From a virus, in the IMG/VR virus record IMGVR_UViG_3300028025_002751, positions 1 to 29,875 of that record: a stretch of DNA of 29,875 nucleotides, one strand, 5' to 3'. The translations under genes were made by a program, and so were the position numbers. The notes below the pieces were generated by a model. It had not been told where the DNA came from. It made no database searches and worked only from the letters and a program-made list of their open reading frames with translations. Shown here in pieces: positions 12,172-19,605 of this stretch (positions within the stretch are counted from its first letter, which is position 1; each line of letters starts with the position of its first letter).

Positions 12172-13448
12172 TGAAACCTAGTTCAGTACTGCGATTTGCT
12201 GGCGATGTCAGCATCGATAAAGTTAGAATAATTACCCCAAAGGGTTTTTATCAAGATGTTGGCGCACAAGTTATTAATGTGCAATTCTATGAGGATTTAT
12301 TTTCGCCATTTATTACTGGCAGTTTAATTCTTAAAGACTCAATTGACTTAGTTAATCTTTTCCCATTTATTGGTGAAGAATTTCTTGAACTAGAAATTAG
12401 TACTCCCACTTTAAAAGAAAATAACATTAAAGGTAAATATTATATTTACAAAATGACCAGCAGAGAGATGACTGGTGATAAATCAGTAGTATATCAATTA
12501 CACTTTATTTCTGTAGAAGCAGTAGTAGATTTAAATAAGAAAATTAGCAAAGTATTTGGTGACCAGATATCTAAACTGATCAAACCATTCTTAACAGATA
12601 AAACATATGGTTTAGAAACTACTAAGAAGGTCTATGTAGAAGAAACTTCTAATAATACAAAATACATTTCAAATTACTGGAGTCCAGTTGAGAATATTCA
12701 GTATCTAGCTGCCCAAGCTATTAATAAAAATGGCTCACCCAGCTATATCTTTTTTGAGAACAGAGATGGATTCTATTTTATGACTTTAGAAACTCTTTAT
12801 GCAAATGCAACATTTGCATCATTTGTATATGACAAATATACTCGTGATGATCGTCCAGGTGGTGGAAGTGTTAGAAATACCACAGAAGACTTTAAAAGAA
12901 TTCTTGAGATTAGCATTCCAGTAGCGTTCGATTATATGGATCGTATTAGAACTGGAATGCTATCTTCTAGACAAGTATCATATGATGTAGTTAAGAAAAC
13001 ATATTCTGCAAAAAATTATAATATGTTTCAAAAATTTGATAAACAGAAACACCTTAATAAATATGCAATAAATTCAGATCGTGCAATTTTTAGGGCTAAC
13101 TCAAGGATTATAAATTTACCAAAAGATTATGGAAATTTTAATGGTTTTGAAGATGTGACAAATGCAAAGACTAATCAGGAAAGAATATCTTTATTAAAAT
13201 TGTCGGAAGCTAATAAATTAAATATTACAGTTCCTGGAAGATGCGATTATACTGTTGGGTTGAAAATTGCTCTAGATCTTAAGAAAATTGAACCACTATC
13301 AAAAGCAGATAAAGATACAACAGATAAAATGTTTTCAGGTAATTATATTATCGCAGCAATAAACCATTACATTGATAGAGAAAAACATGAGTGTTATATG
13401 GAAATTATTAAAGAATCATCAATGATTGATATGAACAGGGCAAAATAA
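12171..13448 (+). CDS. baseplate hub protein, gp27-like by position
   Basis: A 425-aa protein close in length to T4 gp27 (391 aa), which forms the trimeric hub carrying the gp5 spike. The N-terminal ~130 residues look like the tube-type beta domain of hub proteins: VSIDKVRIITPKGFYQDVGAQV, VQFYEDLFSPFITGSLILKDS, FIGEEFLELEISTP, then YYIYKMTSREM and VYQLHFISVEAVVDLNKKISK. Middle features include YWSPVENIQYLAAQAI and FFENRDGFYFMTLETL, typical of hub domains that read as 'xFFExRDGFxFxSxE'. The C-terminus has LNITVPGRCDYTVGLKIAL and NYIIAAINHYIDREKHECYMEIIKES, as in phage hub/gpD-like proteins. It lies directly before the spike gene with a TAATG overlap. The T4 identity is inferred from fold-like pattern and place, not from clear sequence match. 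Confidence 0.77.
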   Translation: MKPSSVLRFAGDVSIDKVRIITPKGFYQDVGAQVINVQFYEDLFSPFITGSLILKDSIDLVNLFPFIGEEFLELEISTPTLKENNIKGKYYIYKMTSREMTGDKSVVYQLHFISVEAVVDLNKKISKVFGDQISKLIKPFLTDKTYGLETTKKVYVEETSNNTKYISNYWSPVENIQYLAAQAINKNGSPSYIFFENRDGFYFMTLETLYANATFASFVYDKYTRDDRPGGGSVRNTTEDFKRILEISIPVAFDYMDRIRTGMLSSRQVSYDVVKKTYSAKNYNMFQKFDKQKHLNKYAINSDRAIFRANSRIINLPKDYGNFNGFEDVTNAKTNQERISLLKLSEANKLNITVPGRCDYTVGLKIALDLKKIEPLSKADKDTTDKMFSGNYIIAAINHYIDREKHECYMEIIKESSMIDMNRAK

Positions 13449-16400
13449 TGAATTTTTACTATGGTGTCGTAGAAAATAGAAGTGATCCACTAAGACTTGG
13501 GCGATGTCAAGTCAGAGTTGTAGGATTGCACACTCACGATAAATCTCAGCTACCTACAGCAGATCTTCCATGGGCAGTTCCCGTTCAGCCAGTTACTTCT
13601 GCAGCGATGAATGGAATTGGACAATCTCCTGTTGGTCCAGTTGAAGGCACATCGGTTATTATTATATTTGCTGATGATGATAAACAACAACCCATTCTTT
13701 TAGGGACACTTGGTGGTATTCCAAGTTCACCCTTACCTGTTGACGCAGATGATAATGGATCTATTACTGCTTCCGTTAAACTTACAGATCTAAAATTAAG
13801 AACTGTTCCTGGACCAACTAATGGTAAACAATTAACTTTCTATGATCCAGAAAATGGGTCAAATAATTTAACAACACAACTAAAACCTAACATGAAGGTG
13901 ATAGGTTTTGGTATTCCTTCTGACTCTACTATTGTGTCAATCGATAGTGGAACAAAAATAACTATTAGTAAACCAGTTATTAAACTTGAAGAAAATATTA
14001 TATCGTTCGAAGCAGCACCAACTAATTTATCTGCAGTTGCTGAAAGTAAAGTATATGATACTGCACTAAGAACTGGTGACGGCACAATAGTTAGATCTGG
14101 AGATGGAACACCAGTCACTACTGGATCATCCATAGCATCACCTGTTAAATCTTCATCAACCAATGATGTAATTCCAACAGTACCACCTAAAAAATCTTCA
14201 GATAATGTAGCACTTTCTACAGCAGGTATTAAAGCCATTATCGCTGCATGTGATAAAGTTGGATTGACAACTAAAGAACAAAAGTGTTCTATCCTTGCTA
14301 TTGCTGGCGGTGAGTCTAGATGGATTCAACGAAAAGAATTTTTTAATTATGATGAAAAAAGGTTAAAGGAAATCTTTTCTTTTGCCACACCAGATGATGT
14401 TGCAAAATATTCAAACGCTACCAAAAAAGGTATCACACGAGAACAATTCTTCTCATGGGCTTATGGCACTACAAAAAGAGGTATATCAAACCAGTTAGGA
14501 AACCTAAATGATGCTGATGGTGGAAAATATTACGGTAGAGGTTTTATTCAATTAACTGGTCGTGCAAACTATACCAAGTACCAACAGCAAGCATTAACAT
14601 ATGGAATTAAAATTGATCTTATTAACAATCCAGACTCTCTTGGTGATGACATCAATGTCGGTGCAATAATTGCTGCTCTTTATATTAAAGATCGAACATC
14701 CAAGGGTGTTCCTCCTTCAAAACATCCTGATTATTTTTATGCAGCAAAAAAAGGTGTGGGTGTTAACTCTCCTGATATTGCTGAACTTAAAAAAACATAT
14801 TATGAATATTTTTATGGAGCAGTTGCAGAAGGTGGAACTGAAAAAAGTGCTGGTGCACCAGTGCCACAACCTCCAAAAGACACTAAAGATCCAACACCAA
14901 GACCATCGGATGAGAGTATAAAATCTGGTTCTATTAATACTGGATTTAGAGACCCAAATAACAAATATCCACTATTAGCTTATATTGGTGAACCAGATAC
15001 AAATAGATTAGCTCGTGGTATTATTGATGGTACTGTTGTTAATAAAAAAGATGTGGTTCGTAAATTAACTGTTCCGAAAGCACTTGACCTAGGATCTTGG
15101 GATCAACCATTATCAACATATGGCGCACAGTATCCATACAATAAAGTTCTTGAGACTGAGTCTGGGCATATTCAAGAGTTTGATGATACCCCAGGATATG
15201 AAAGAATTCATACTTATCACCGCTCTGGTACATTCACTGAAATTGATCCTACTGGAACGCAAGTTAATTATATTGTTGGTGATAATTTTATCATCATGGA
15301 AAGAAATGGTTGCGTCAGCGTAGATGGTGAATTAAATATTACTGTAGAAGGTAATACAAACATTTATGCAAGAACAGATGCGAATATTCATGTTGAAAAT
15401 AATGCAACAGTGAGAGTTGGTACTAATGCTGATATTGGTATTGCTGGTGATTTAACATTAGCAGTTGGTAATGATATGAAGGTTAAAGTTGTGGGTGCTT
15501 TAAGTATTGATGCTGGTAGTGTCAATGTTAAATCTCAAGCAGCATTTAATATGCAAGCAGTTTCTGCGTTAAGTCTTAAAGGATCTACAGTTAATGTACA
15601 ATCCGAAGGTGCTGCGAATTATCTTTCTGGCGGAAAAACCAGTATGGATTATTCTGAGGGGCAATTTGGTAATGGAGCAGCTGCAGCTACAGCTGTAGAA
15701 AATGTTGCATTAACTCCACCAGCAAAAGGTTCTCCGTTTAATGCAGTTGTTCCTTATACTGTTCCACCACAAAGACAATTTGAAGATAAAGCAGTAGTTG
15801 AAACACCTGATATTGCAGAAACACCAGAAGGTAGAGCAGCAACACATCAAACCGCTAGAACTGAAGGTGTTGTTAATGCTCCTCCACCAGTTGCAGAAGA
15901 AGCCACTCCAATAACTAAACCATCTGCAAACGCTAAAGAAGTTCCTGTAGACTGCAAAATTATTTACGGTACTACAAACTTTACTGATGACTTCCGTCTA
16001 TCGAAAAACTTTACTCTTGGTATGCTAATCGATGGTGGTGTTGGTGGCAAACATAAATTAGTTGATCAAATGTTAAGAGAAACTAAGGACGGACCAGAAA
16101 GATTATACAAAGTTCAAGAAATTATTTGTAATATGGCTATGCTTGCTCAGAATGTATTAGAACCTGCGCTTGATGTTCTTCCAGGTGGTATTGGTGGGTA
16201 TAAAAAACAATGGAAGATTAATTCTGGATATCGTTTAAGAGGTGTAGTACCTAATGAATCTAAGTCATCGGATCATCCAAAGGGATGCGCTGTTGACATT
16301 GGAATTATGCTTGCTCCTAAATTTGATAAAACATATGAGTATTGTGTCAAGCTAGAAAAGGTTGTTCCATATGACCAGATTATACTTGAGTATAATCATC

Positions 16401-16546
16401 CGTTTGAAAACTGGATTCACTGTTCTTACAAAATGACAGGTAGAAAAAAACAAGCGTTCACAATGGTAAATCATGATGCCCAAGCATTTAGAGGCAAAGG
16501 CTTTGTTTTATTGGCAACTTGTCCTCCACATAAGAAACCTGCATAA
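13448..16546 (+). CDS. gp5: gp5-like spike with GH19-type and M15-type cell-wall hydrolase domains
   Basis: The baseplate spike punctures the envelope and digests peptidoglycan. Domains in this 1032-aa chain: an N-terminal OB-fold (1-~95; FYYGVVENRSDPLRLGRCQVRVVG, PVEGTSVIIIFADDDKQQPILLGTLGG); a beta linker (~105-190); a GH19 chitinase/muramidase-like domain (~259-457) with likely catalytic Glu289 in GGESRW, FFNYDEKRL, and GRGFIQLTGRANY from residue 363; a gp5-type domain from ~500 (YPLLAYIGEPDTNRLARG) leading to a triple-stranded beta-helix (~610-725; VSVDGELNITVEGN and repeats). A linker leads to a C-terminal M15 peptidase-like domain (~831-1032) with SGYRLRG, zinc ligands His943 and Asp950 in SDHPKGCAVDI, Glu981 and His991 in WIHCSY. 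T4 gp5 is 575 aa with a GH24 lysozyme. Start overlaps the hub gene and stop overlaps the next. Confidence 0.88.
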   Translation: MNFYYGVVENRSDPLRLGRCQVRVVGLHTHDKSQLPTADLPWAVPVQPVTSAAMNGIGQSPVGPVEGTSVIIIFADDDKQQPILLGTLGGIPSSPLPVDADDNGSITASVKLTDLKLRTVPGPTNGKQLTFYDPENGSNNLTTQLKPNMKVIGFGIPSDSTIVSIDSGTKITISKPVIKLEENIISFEAAPTNLSAVAESKVYDTALRTGDGTIVRSGDGTPVTTGSSIASPVKSSSTNDVIPTVPPKKSSDNVALSTAGIKAIIAACDKVGLTTKEQKCSILAIAGGESRWIQRKEFFNYDEKRLKEIFSFATPDDVAKYSNATKKGITREQFFSWAYGTTKRGISNQLGNLNDADGGKYYGRGFIQLTGRANYTKYQQQALTYGIKIDLINNPDSLGDDINVGAIIAALYIKDRTSKGVPPSKHPDYFYAAKKGVGVNSPDIAELKKTYYEYFYGAVAEGGTEKSAGAPVPQPPKDTKDPTPRPSDESIKSGSINTGFRDPNNKYPLLAYIGEPDTNRLARGIIDGTVVNKKDVVRKLTVPKALDLGSWDQPLSTYGAQYPYNKVLETESGHIQEFDDTPGYERIHTYHRSGTFTEIDPTGTQVNYIVGDNFIIMERNGCVSVDGELNITVEGNTNIYARTDANIHVENNATVRVGTNADIGIAGDLTLAVGNDMKVKVVGALSIDAGSVNVKSQAAFNMQAVSALSLKGSTVNVQSEGAANYLSGGKTSMDYSEGQFGNGAAAATAVENVALTPPAKGSPFNAVVPYTVPPQRQFEDKAVVETPDIAETPEGRAATHQTARTEGVVNAPPPVAEEATPITKPSANAKEVPVDCKIIYGTTNFTDDFRLSKNFTLGMLIDGGVGGKHKLVDQMLRETKDGPERLYKVQEIICNMAMLAQNVLEPALDVLPGGIGGYKKQWKINSGYRLRGVVPNESKSSDHPKGCAVDIGIMLAPKFDKTYEYCVKLEKVVPYDQIILEYNHPFENWIHCSYKMTGRKKQAFTMVNHDAQAFRGKGFVLLATCPPHKKPA

Positions 16547-17076
16547 TGTGGGTTCCAACTGAAACACTACTAGGTACTCATGCCGAACTGGCTTCCTTTA
16601 GCCATACAGTACAATATTATGTTGAGGGTGCAGCAGGAGATCCACTTGCGATTCCACCAGTTGAAGCAGGTGCACCTACTTATTATAATGTTCGAATAAT
16701 TCCACAAGAAACTAATCCAAACAGTATAACATTTGCTGCTGGAAATCCTGGAACTGTTGGTGGATATTATAAAGGTATTTTTAATGATAGTTTAATGACA
16801 AGGGCTGAAGATGGATCTTTCACAACCATAACAACTATTGGAGAAAATGCTGGAGTATTCGACGCTGTTAATAGAACTAATTTGTATCAGGTTATTTCAT
16901 TTAAAGCGGATACTACAAGAAGTCGAACATTCACTTATCTTGCAGAAGCATATGACCCTTTAGTTCCAAATACTGTAGTAGCTTCTCAAACTTATACAAT
17001 ACTAGCCCAAGACCTAAACTGGACTCCAGGAATGTTAAATTTAAAAGAATTGGTATCATATGCCAGCAGTAAGTAG
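16546..17076 (+). CDS. small protein of unknown function between spike and PAAR tip (176 aa)
   Basis: The start overlaps the spike stop (TAATG) and the end overlaps the PAAR gene by 17 bp, so all three are surely co-translated. The sequence looks all-beta: ELASFSHTVQYYVEGAAGD, APTYYNVRIIPQET, then SFTTITTIGENAGVF and LYQVISFKADTTRSRTFTYLAEAYDP, ending YTILAQDLNWTPGMLNLKELV. The style is that of a virion beta-sandwich, with a C-terminal helix. I cannot name a family; similar proteins occur at this position in marine T4-like phages. Its place between spike and tip suggests a role in spike assembly or a spike-associated part, which is inference. Confidence 0.65.
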   Translation: MWVPTETLLGTHAELASFSHTVQYYVEGAAGDPLAIPPVEAGAPTYYNVRIIPQETNPNSITFAAGNPGTVGGYYKGIFNDSLMTRAEDGSFTTITTIGENAGVFDAVNRTNLYQVISFKADTTRSRTFTYLAEAYDPLVPNTVVASQTYTILAQDLNWTPGMLNLKELVSYASSK

Positions 17077-17362
17077 ACTAGGTGACATGTCCACGGGGCA
17101 TGGTTGTTTCGCTCCAACCAACCTAATAACTACACCTGTGGCTAAGACTTTCTTTAATGGAAAACTAGCTGCAGTAGTCGATTCTAATTGTAAATTTGCT
17201 GCGCACACTTGTGGTATAACTACACACAATTCAGATATTCGTATTCCTAGTAGTGGAGCCAGTAAAACATATATCGAAGGTAAAAAAGCAGCTAGGATCG
17301 GTGATAATATCCAATGCGGAGATGCAATAGCTGAAGGTTCTACCAACTCATTCATAGAATAA
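17060..17362 (+). CDS. gp5.4: PAAR-repeat spike tip protein (gp5.4-like)
   Basis: PAAR proteins cap the beta-helix spike with a sharp metal-bound cone. The 100-aa protein begins MPAVSRLGDMSTGHGCF, the standard PAAR start (P-A-x-R-x-G-D-x-x-x-G-H), followed by VFFNGKLAAV-like text (TFFNGKLAAVVDSNC), then FAAHTCGITTH and GASKTYIEGKKAARIGDNIQCGDAIAEGST. Candidate metal ligands are His14, Cys16, and His and Cys in AHTC and near the end (QCGD). T4 gp5.4 is 97 aa. It overlaps the previous gene by 17 bp and is followed after 14 bp by gp25, placing the tip gene inside the baseplate operon with the spike. Confidence 0.93.
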   Translation: MPAVSRLGDMSTGHGCFAPTNLITTPVAKTFFNGKLAAVVDSNCKFAAHTCGITTHNSDIRIPSSGASKTYIEGKKAARIGDNIQCGDAIAEGSTNSFIE

Positions 17363-17364
17363 AC

Positions 17365-17371
17365 CTAAATA
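17365..17371 (+). promoter_or_regulatory. possible late promoter (CTAAATA) at the gp25 start
   Basis: CTAAATA with 5 bp between it and the gp25 ATG. If used, the transcript would start at or just after the ATG (leaderless). The same spacing occurs at 9826-9832 on the - strand. A chance match in an AT-rich gap is possible. Confidence 0.35.
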
Positions 17372-17376
17372 ATAAT

Positions 17377-17769
17377 ATGTCAAGAAATACAAGAATCTTT
17401 TCCGATCTCGACCTTAATTTTACTGCTCACCCAGTAACTAAGGATATTTCACGCAGATACGACGACAATGCTATTAAACAGTCTATTAAAAGTTTACTGT
17501 TGACCAGAAACTATGAAAGACCATTCCATAGCGAGATTGGTTCACCGATTAGAGCACTGCTCTTTGAACTTCCTGGTCCAATGTTTACTATTATGTTACA
17601 GAGAGCGATTATAGATGTCATCAATAACTTTGAACCAAGAGTAGAAATAATAGATGTTAAAGTTAATGACTCTATCGATGCCAATGAGGTATATGTATCA
17701 CTAGAATTTAAAATAATCAATACCGAGAGACCAATAACTCTCGATCTAGCATTAGAGAGAACCCGATAA
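17377..17769 (+). CDS. gp25: gp25-like baseplate wedge protein
   Basis: gp25 is the most conserved wedge part; it has a lysozyme-like name but acts as a structural clamp near the sheath. The 130-aa length equals T4 gp25 (132). The start RIFSDLDLNF matches the T4 KLYSDIDPEM. Then DISRRYDDNAIKQSIKSLLLT (T4 DVSRSLGLRSIKNSLLGIITT), RPFHSEIGSPIRALLFE (T4 RPFDPEFGCDLSDQLFE) and the signature NNFEPRVEI (EPR motif) follow, ending in VYVSLEFKIINTERP. No Shine-Dalgarno is visible before the ATG. The stop is directly followed by the gp6 start. Confidence 0.95.
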   Translation: MSRNTRIFSDLDLNFTAHPVTKDISRRYDDNAIKQSIKSLLLTRNYERPFHSEIGSPIRALLFELPGPMFTIMLQRAIIDVINNFEPRVEIIDVKVNDSIDANEVYVSLEFKIINTERPITLDLALERTR

Positions 17770-19605
17770 ATGGCAAACAATAAAAGAATATCAGTATCAG
17801 AGTTAGATTTTGATACTATTAAAACTAATTTAAAGAACTTTTTAAAAGGACAAACAGAATTTCAAGATTACGATTTTGAAGGATCTGGTCTTTCTGTTCT
17901 CTTAGATGTTTTAGCCTACAATACTCATTATAATGGTATCTATACTAACCTAGCTGTTAATGAAGTATTCTTAGATTCTGCCAGCAAACGAGCATCTGTA
18001 GTTTCTCTTGCTAAAATGCTTGGATATATTCCAAGATCAGCCAAGTGTTCTTCAGCAACTGTTAATGCTACTGTGGCATCTCCAACCAGCACTCCATCTA
18101 CTGTTACTATTCCTAGAATGCAACAGTTCACAACTTCTATTGATAATGTAACATATATTTTCTATAACAGATCTGCTGTTACTGTTGCTCTTAATACAGC
18201 AGGTAACTATACTTTTAGTAATCTGGTTCTTACAGAAGGTACACCACTCCAATACAAATATACTGTTGCTGCTGGTGTTCGCTATATCGTTCCGAATGCC
18301 AATGTAGATTTAGATACATTAACTGTTAGCGTACAAGATTCTGCTTCTTCAGATGTGTATCAAGTGTTTACTAGAGCAGAGGTATTAACTGAGGTTACAG
18401 AAATAACTAATTGTTATTTCCTTAAAGAAATCGATGATGGTCTTTATGAGATAACATTTGGTAATAACAATTTGGGTAAAGCATTATCTTCTGGTAATGT
18501 AGTTACTTTAGATTACATGGTCTCTAGTTTAGAAGCACCTAATACTGCTTCTTCCTTCACATATGCAGGATCCGTTATTGCTGGGAGTAACTTATCTGTC
18601 ACTTCTATAGATATTGCAAGTGGTGGAGCATCACCAGAAACTATCGATGAAATTAAATTTAATGCACCAAAATACTATGCTGCTCAAAATCGTGCAGTTA
18701 CCCCAGATGATTATAAAGCTATTATTTTAAAATTGTTGCCTGAGGCACAAACTGTTTCTGTATGGGGTGGCGAGGATAATGATCCTCCAGTTTTTGGAAA
18801 AACATTTATTTGTATTAAACCAAAAGAAGCATCTAAATTAACTAACCTGCAAAAAGAATTTGTAAGAAACAATATTTTAGCTTCTAGAAATGTAGTTTCT
18901 ATTACACCAGAGATTGTTGATCCAGAAGTTTTTAACATTAAAGTTACTACATTTGTTCACTACAACCCAAGAACAACTACTAAATCCGCTAGACAAATTG
19001 AAACCCTAGTAAAAGAAGCCATTATGAAATTTAATGATGACGATTTAGAAAGGTTTGATTCAGTTCTTCGTTATTCTAAATTAACTAGAATTATTGATCA
19101 GGCAGATCCAGCAATCGTTAATAATATTACTCGTATAATGATTCGTCACCCACATGATGTTGAATACAATGTATCAGCACAATATGTTATTGATTTGATT
19201 AATCCAATTTCTCAAGATGGTGGAAAACAAGGTGAGGTATTTGGAACAACTGGATTCTTTGTTCCGAATAGTACTAAGATTCACTACTTGGATGATGATG
19301 CTAATGGCAATATTCGTTTATACTACTACAATACTAACTTTGAGAAAGTTATTGTAAACTCTACAATTGGAACTATCGATTACGATTTAGGTAGAATTGT
19401 AGTTAGAAATTTAATTATTACTGCGTTGGATGGAGCAGTGTTTGAATGGCAAGTTAAACCAGAATCATATGATGTCGTCTCTGCCCTAAATCAAATCGTA
19501 CAGATTGATCCAGAATATATTACTGTTGAAGCAATTGCAGACGAAACCACAAATGGTGACCTACAAGCAGGTTACAACTACCAGTTTAATTCTATTAGAT
19601 CATAA
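17770..19605 (+). CDS. gp6: gp6-like baseplate wedge protein
   Basis: gp6 (baseplate J-like) forms the iris ring that joins the wedges. The 611-aa protein (T4 gp6 660 aa) has the family start SVSELDFDTIKTNLKNFLKGQTEFQDYDFEGSGLSVLLDVLAYNTHYN (key blocks ELDFDTIK and FEGSGLSVLLDVLAYNT), then VNEVFLDSASKRASVVSLAKMLGY. A beta-rich middle with EITFGNNNLGKAL follows. The J-like block AVTPDDYKAIILKLLPEAQTVSVWGGEDNDPPVFGKTFICIKP then leads into ILASRNVVSITPEIVDP and IKVTTFVHYNP. It starts directly after the gp25 stop and its own stop overlaps the next start. No insertions are evident, in contrast to its neighbours. Confidence 0.95.
   Translation: MANNKRISVSELDFDTIKTNLKNFLKGQTEFQDYDFEGSGLSVLLDVLAYNTHYNGIYTNLAVNEVFLDSASKRASVVSLAKMLGYIPRSAKCSSATVNATVASPTSTPSTVTIPRMQQFTTSIDNVTYIFYNRSAVTVALNTAGNYTFSNLVLTEGTPLQYKYTVAAGVRYIVPNANVDLDTLTVSVQDSASSDVYQVFTRAEVLTEVTEITNCYFLKEIDDGLYEITFGNNNLGKALSSGNVVTLDYMVSSLEAPNTASSFTYAGSVIAGSNLSVTSIDIASGGASPETIDEIKFNAPKYYAAQNRAVTPDDYKAIILKLLPEAQTVSVWGGEDNDPPVFGKTFICIKPKEASKLTNLQKEFVRNNILASRNVVSITPEIVDPEVFNIKVTTFVHYNPRTTTKSARQIETLVKEAIMKFNDDDLERFDSVLRYSKLTRIIDQADPAIVNNITRIMIRHPHDVEYNVSAQYVIDLINPISQDGGKQGEVFGTTGFFVPNSTKIHYLDDDANGNIRLYYYNTNFEKVIVNSTIGTIDYDLGRIVVRNLIITALDGAVFEWQVKPESYDVVSALNQIVQIDPEYITVEAIADETTNGDLQAGYNYQFNSIRS

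Noticed and set aside
13840-14238. A 132-codon - strand frame inside the spike gene
   Set aside because: It is a shadow of the spike linker region, without any recognisable motif.
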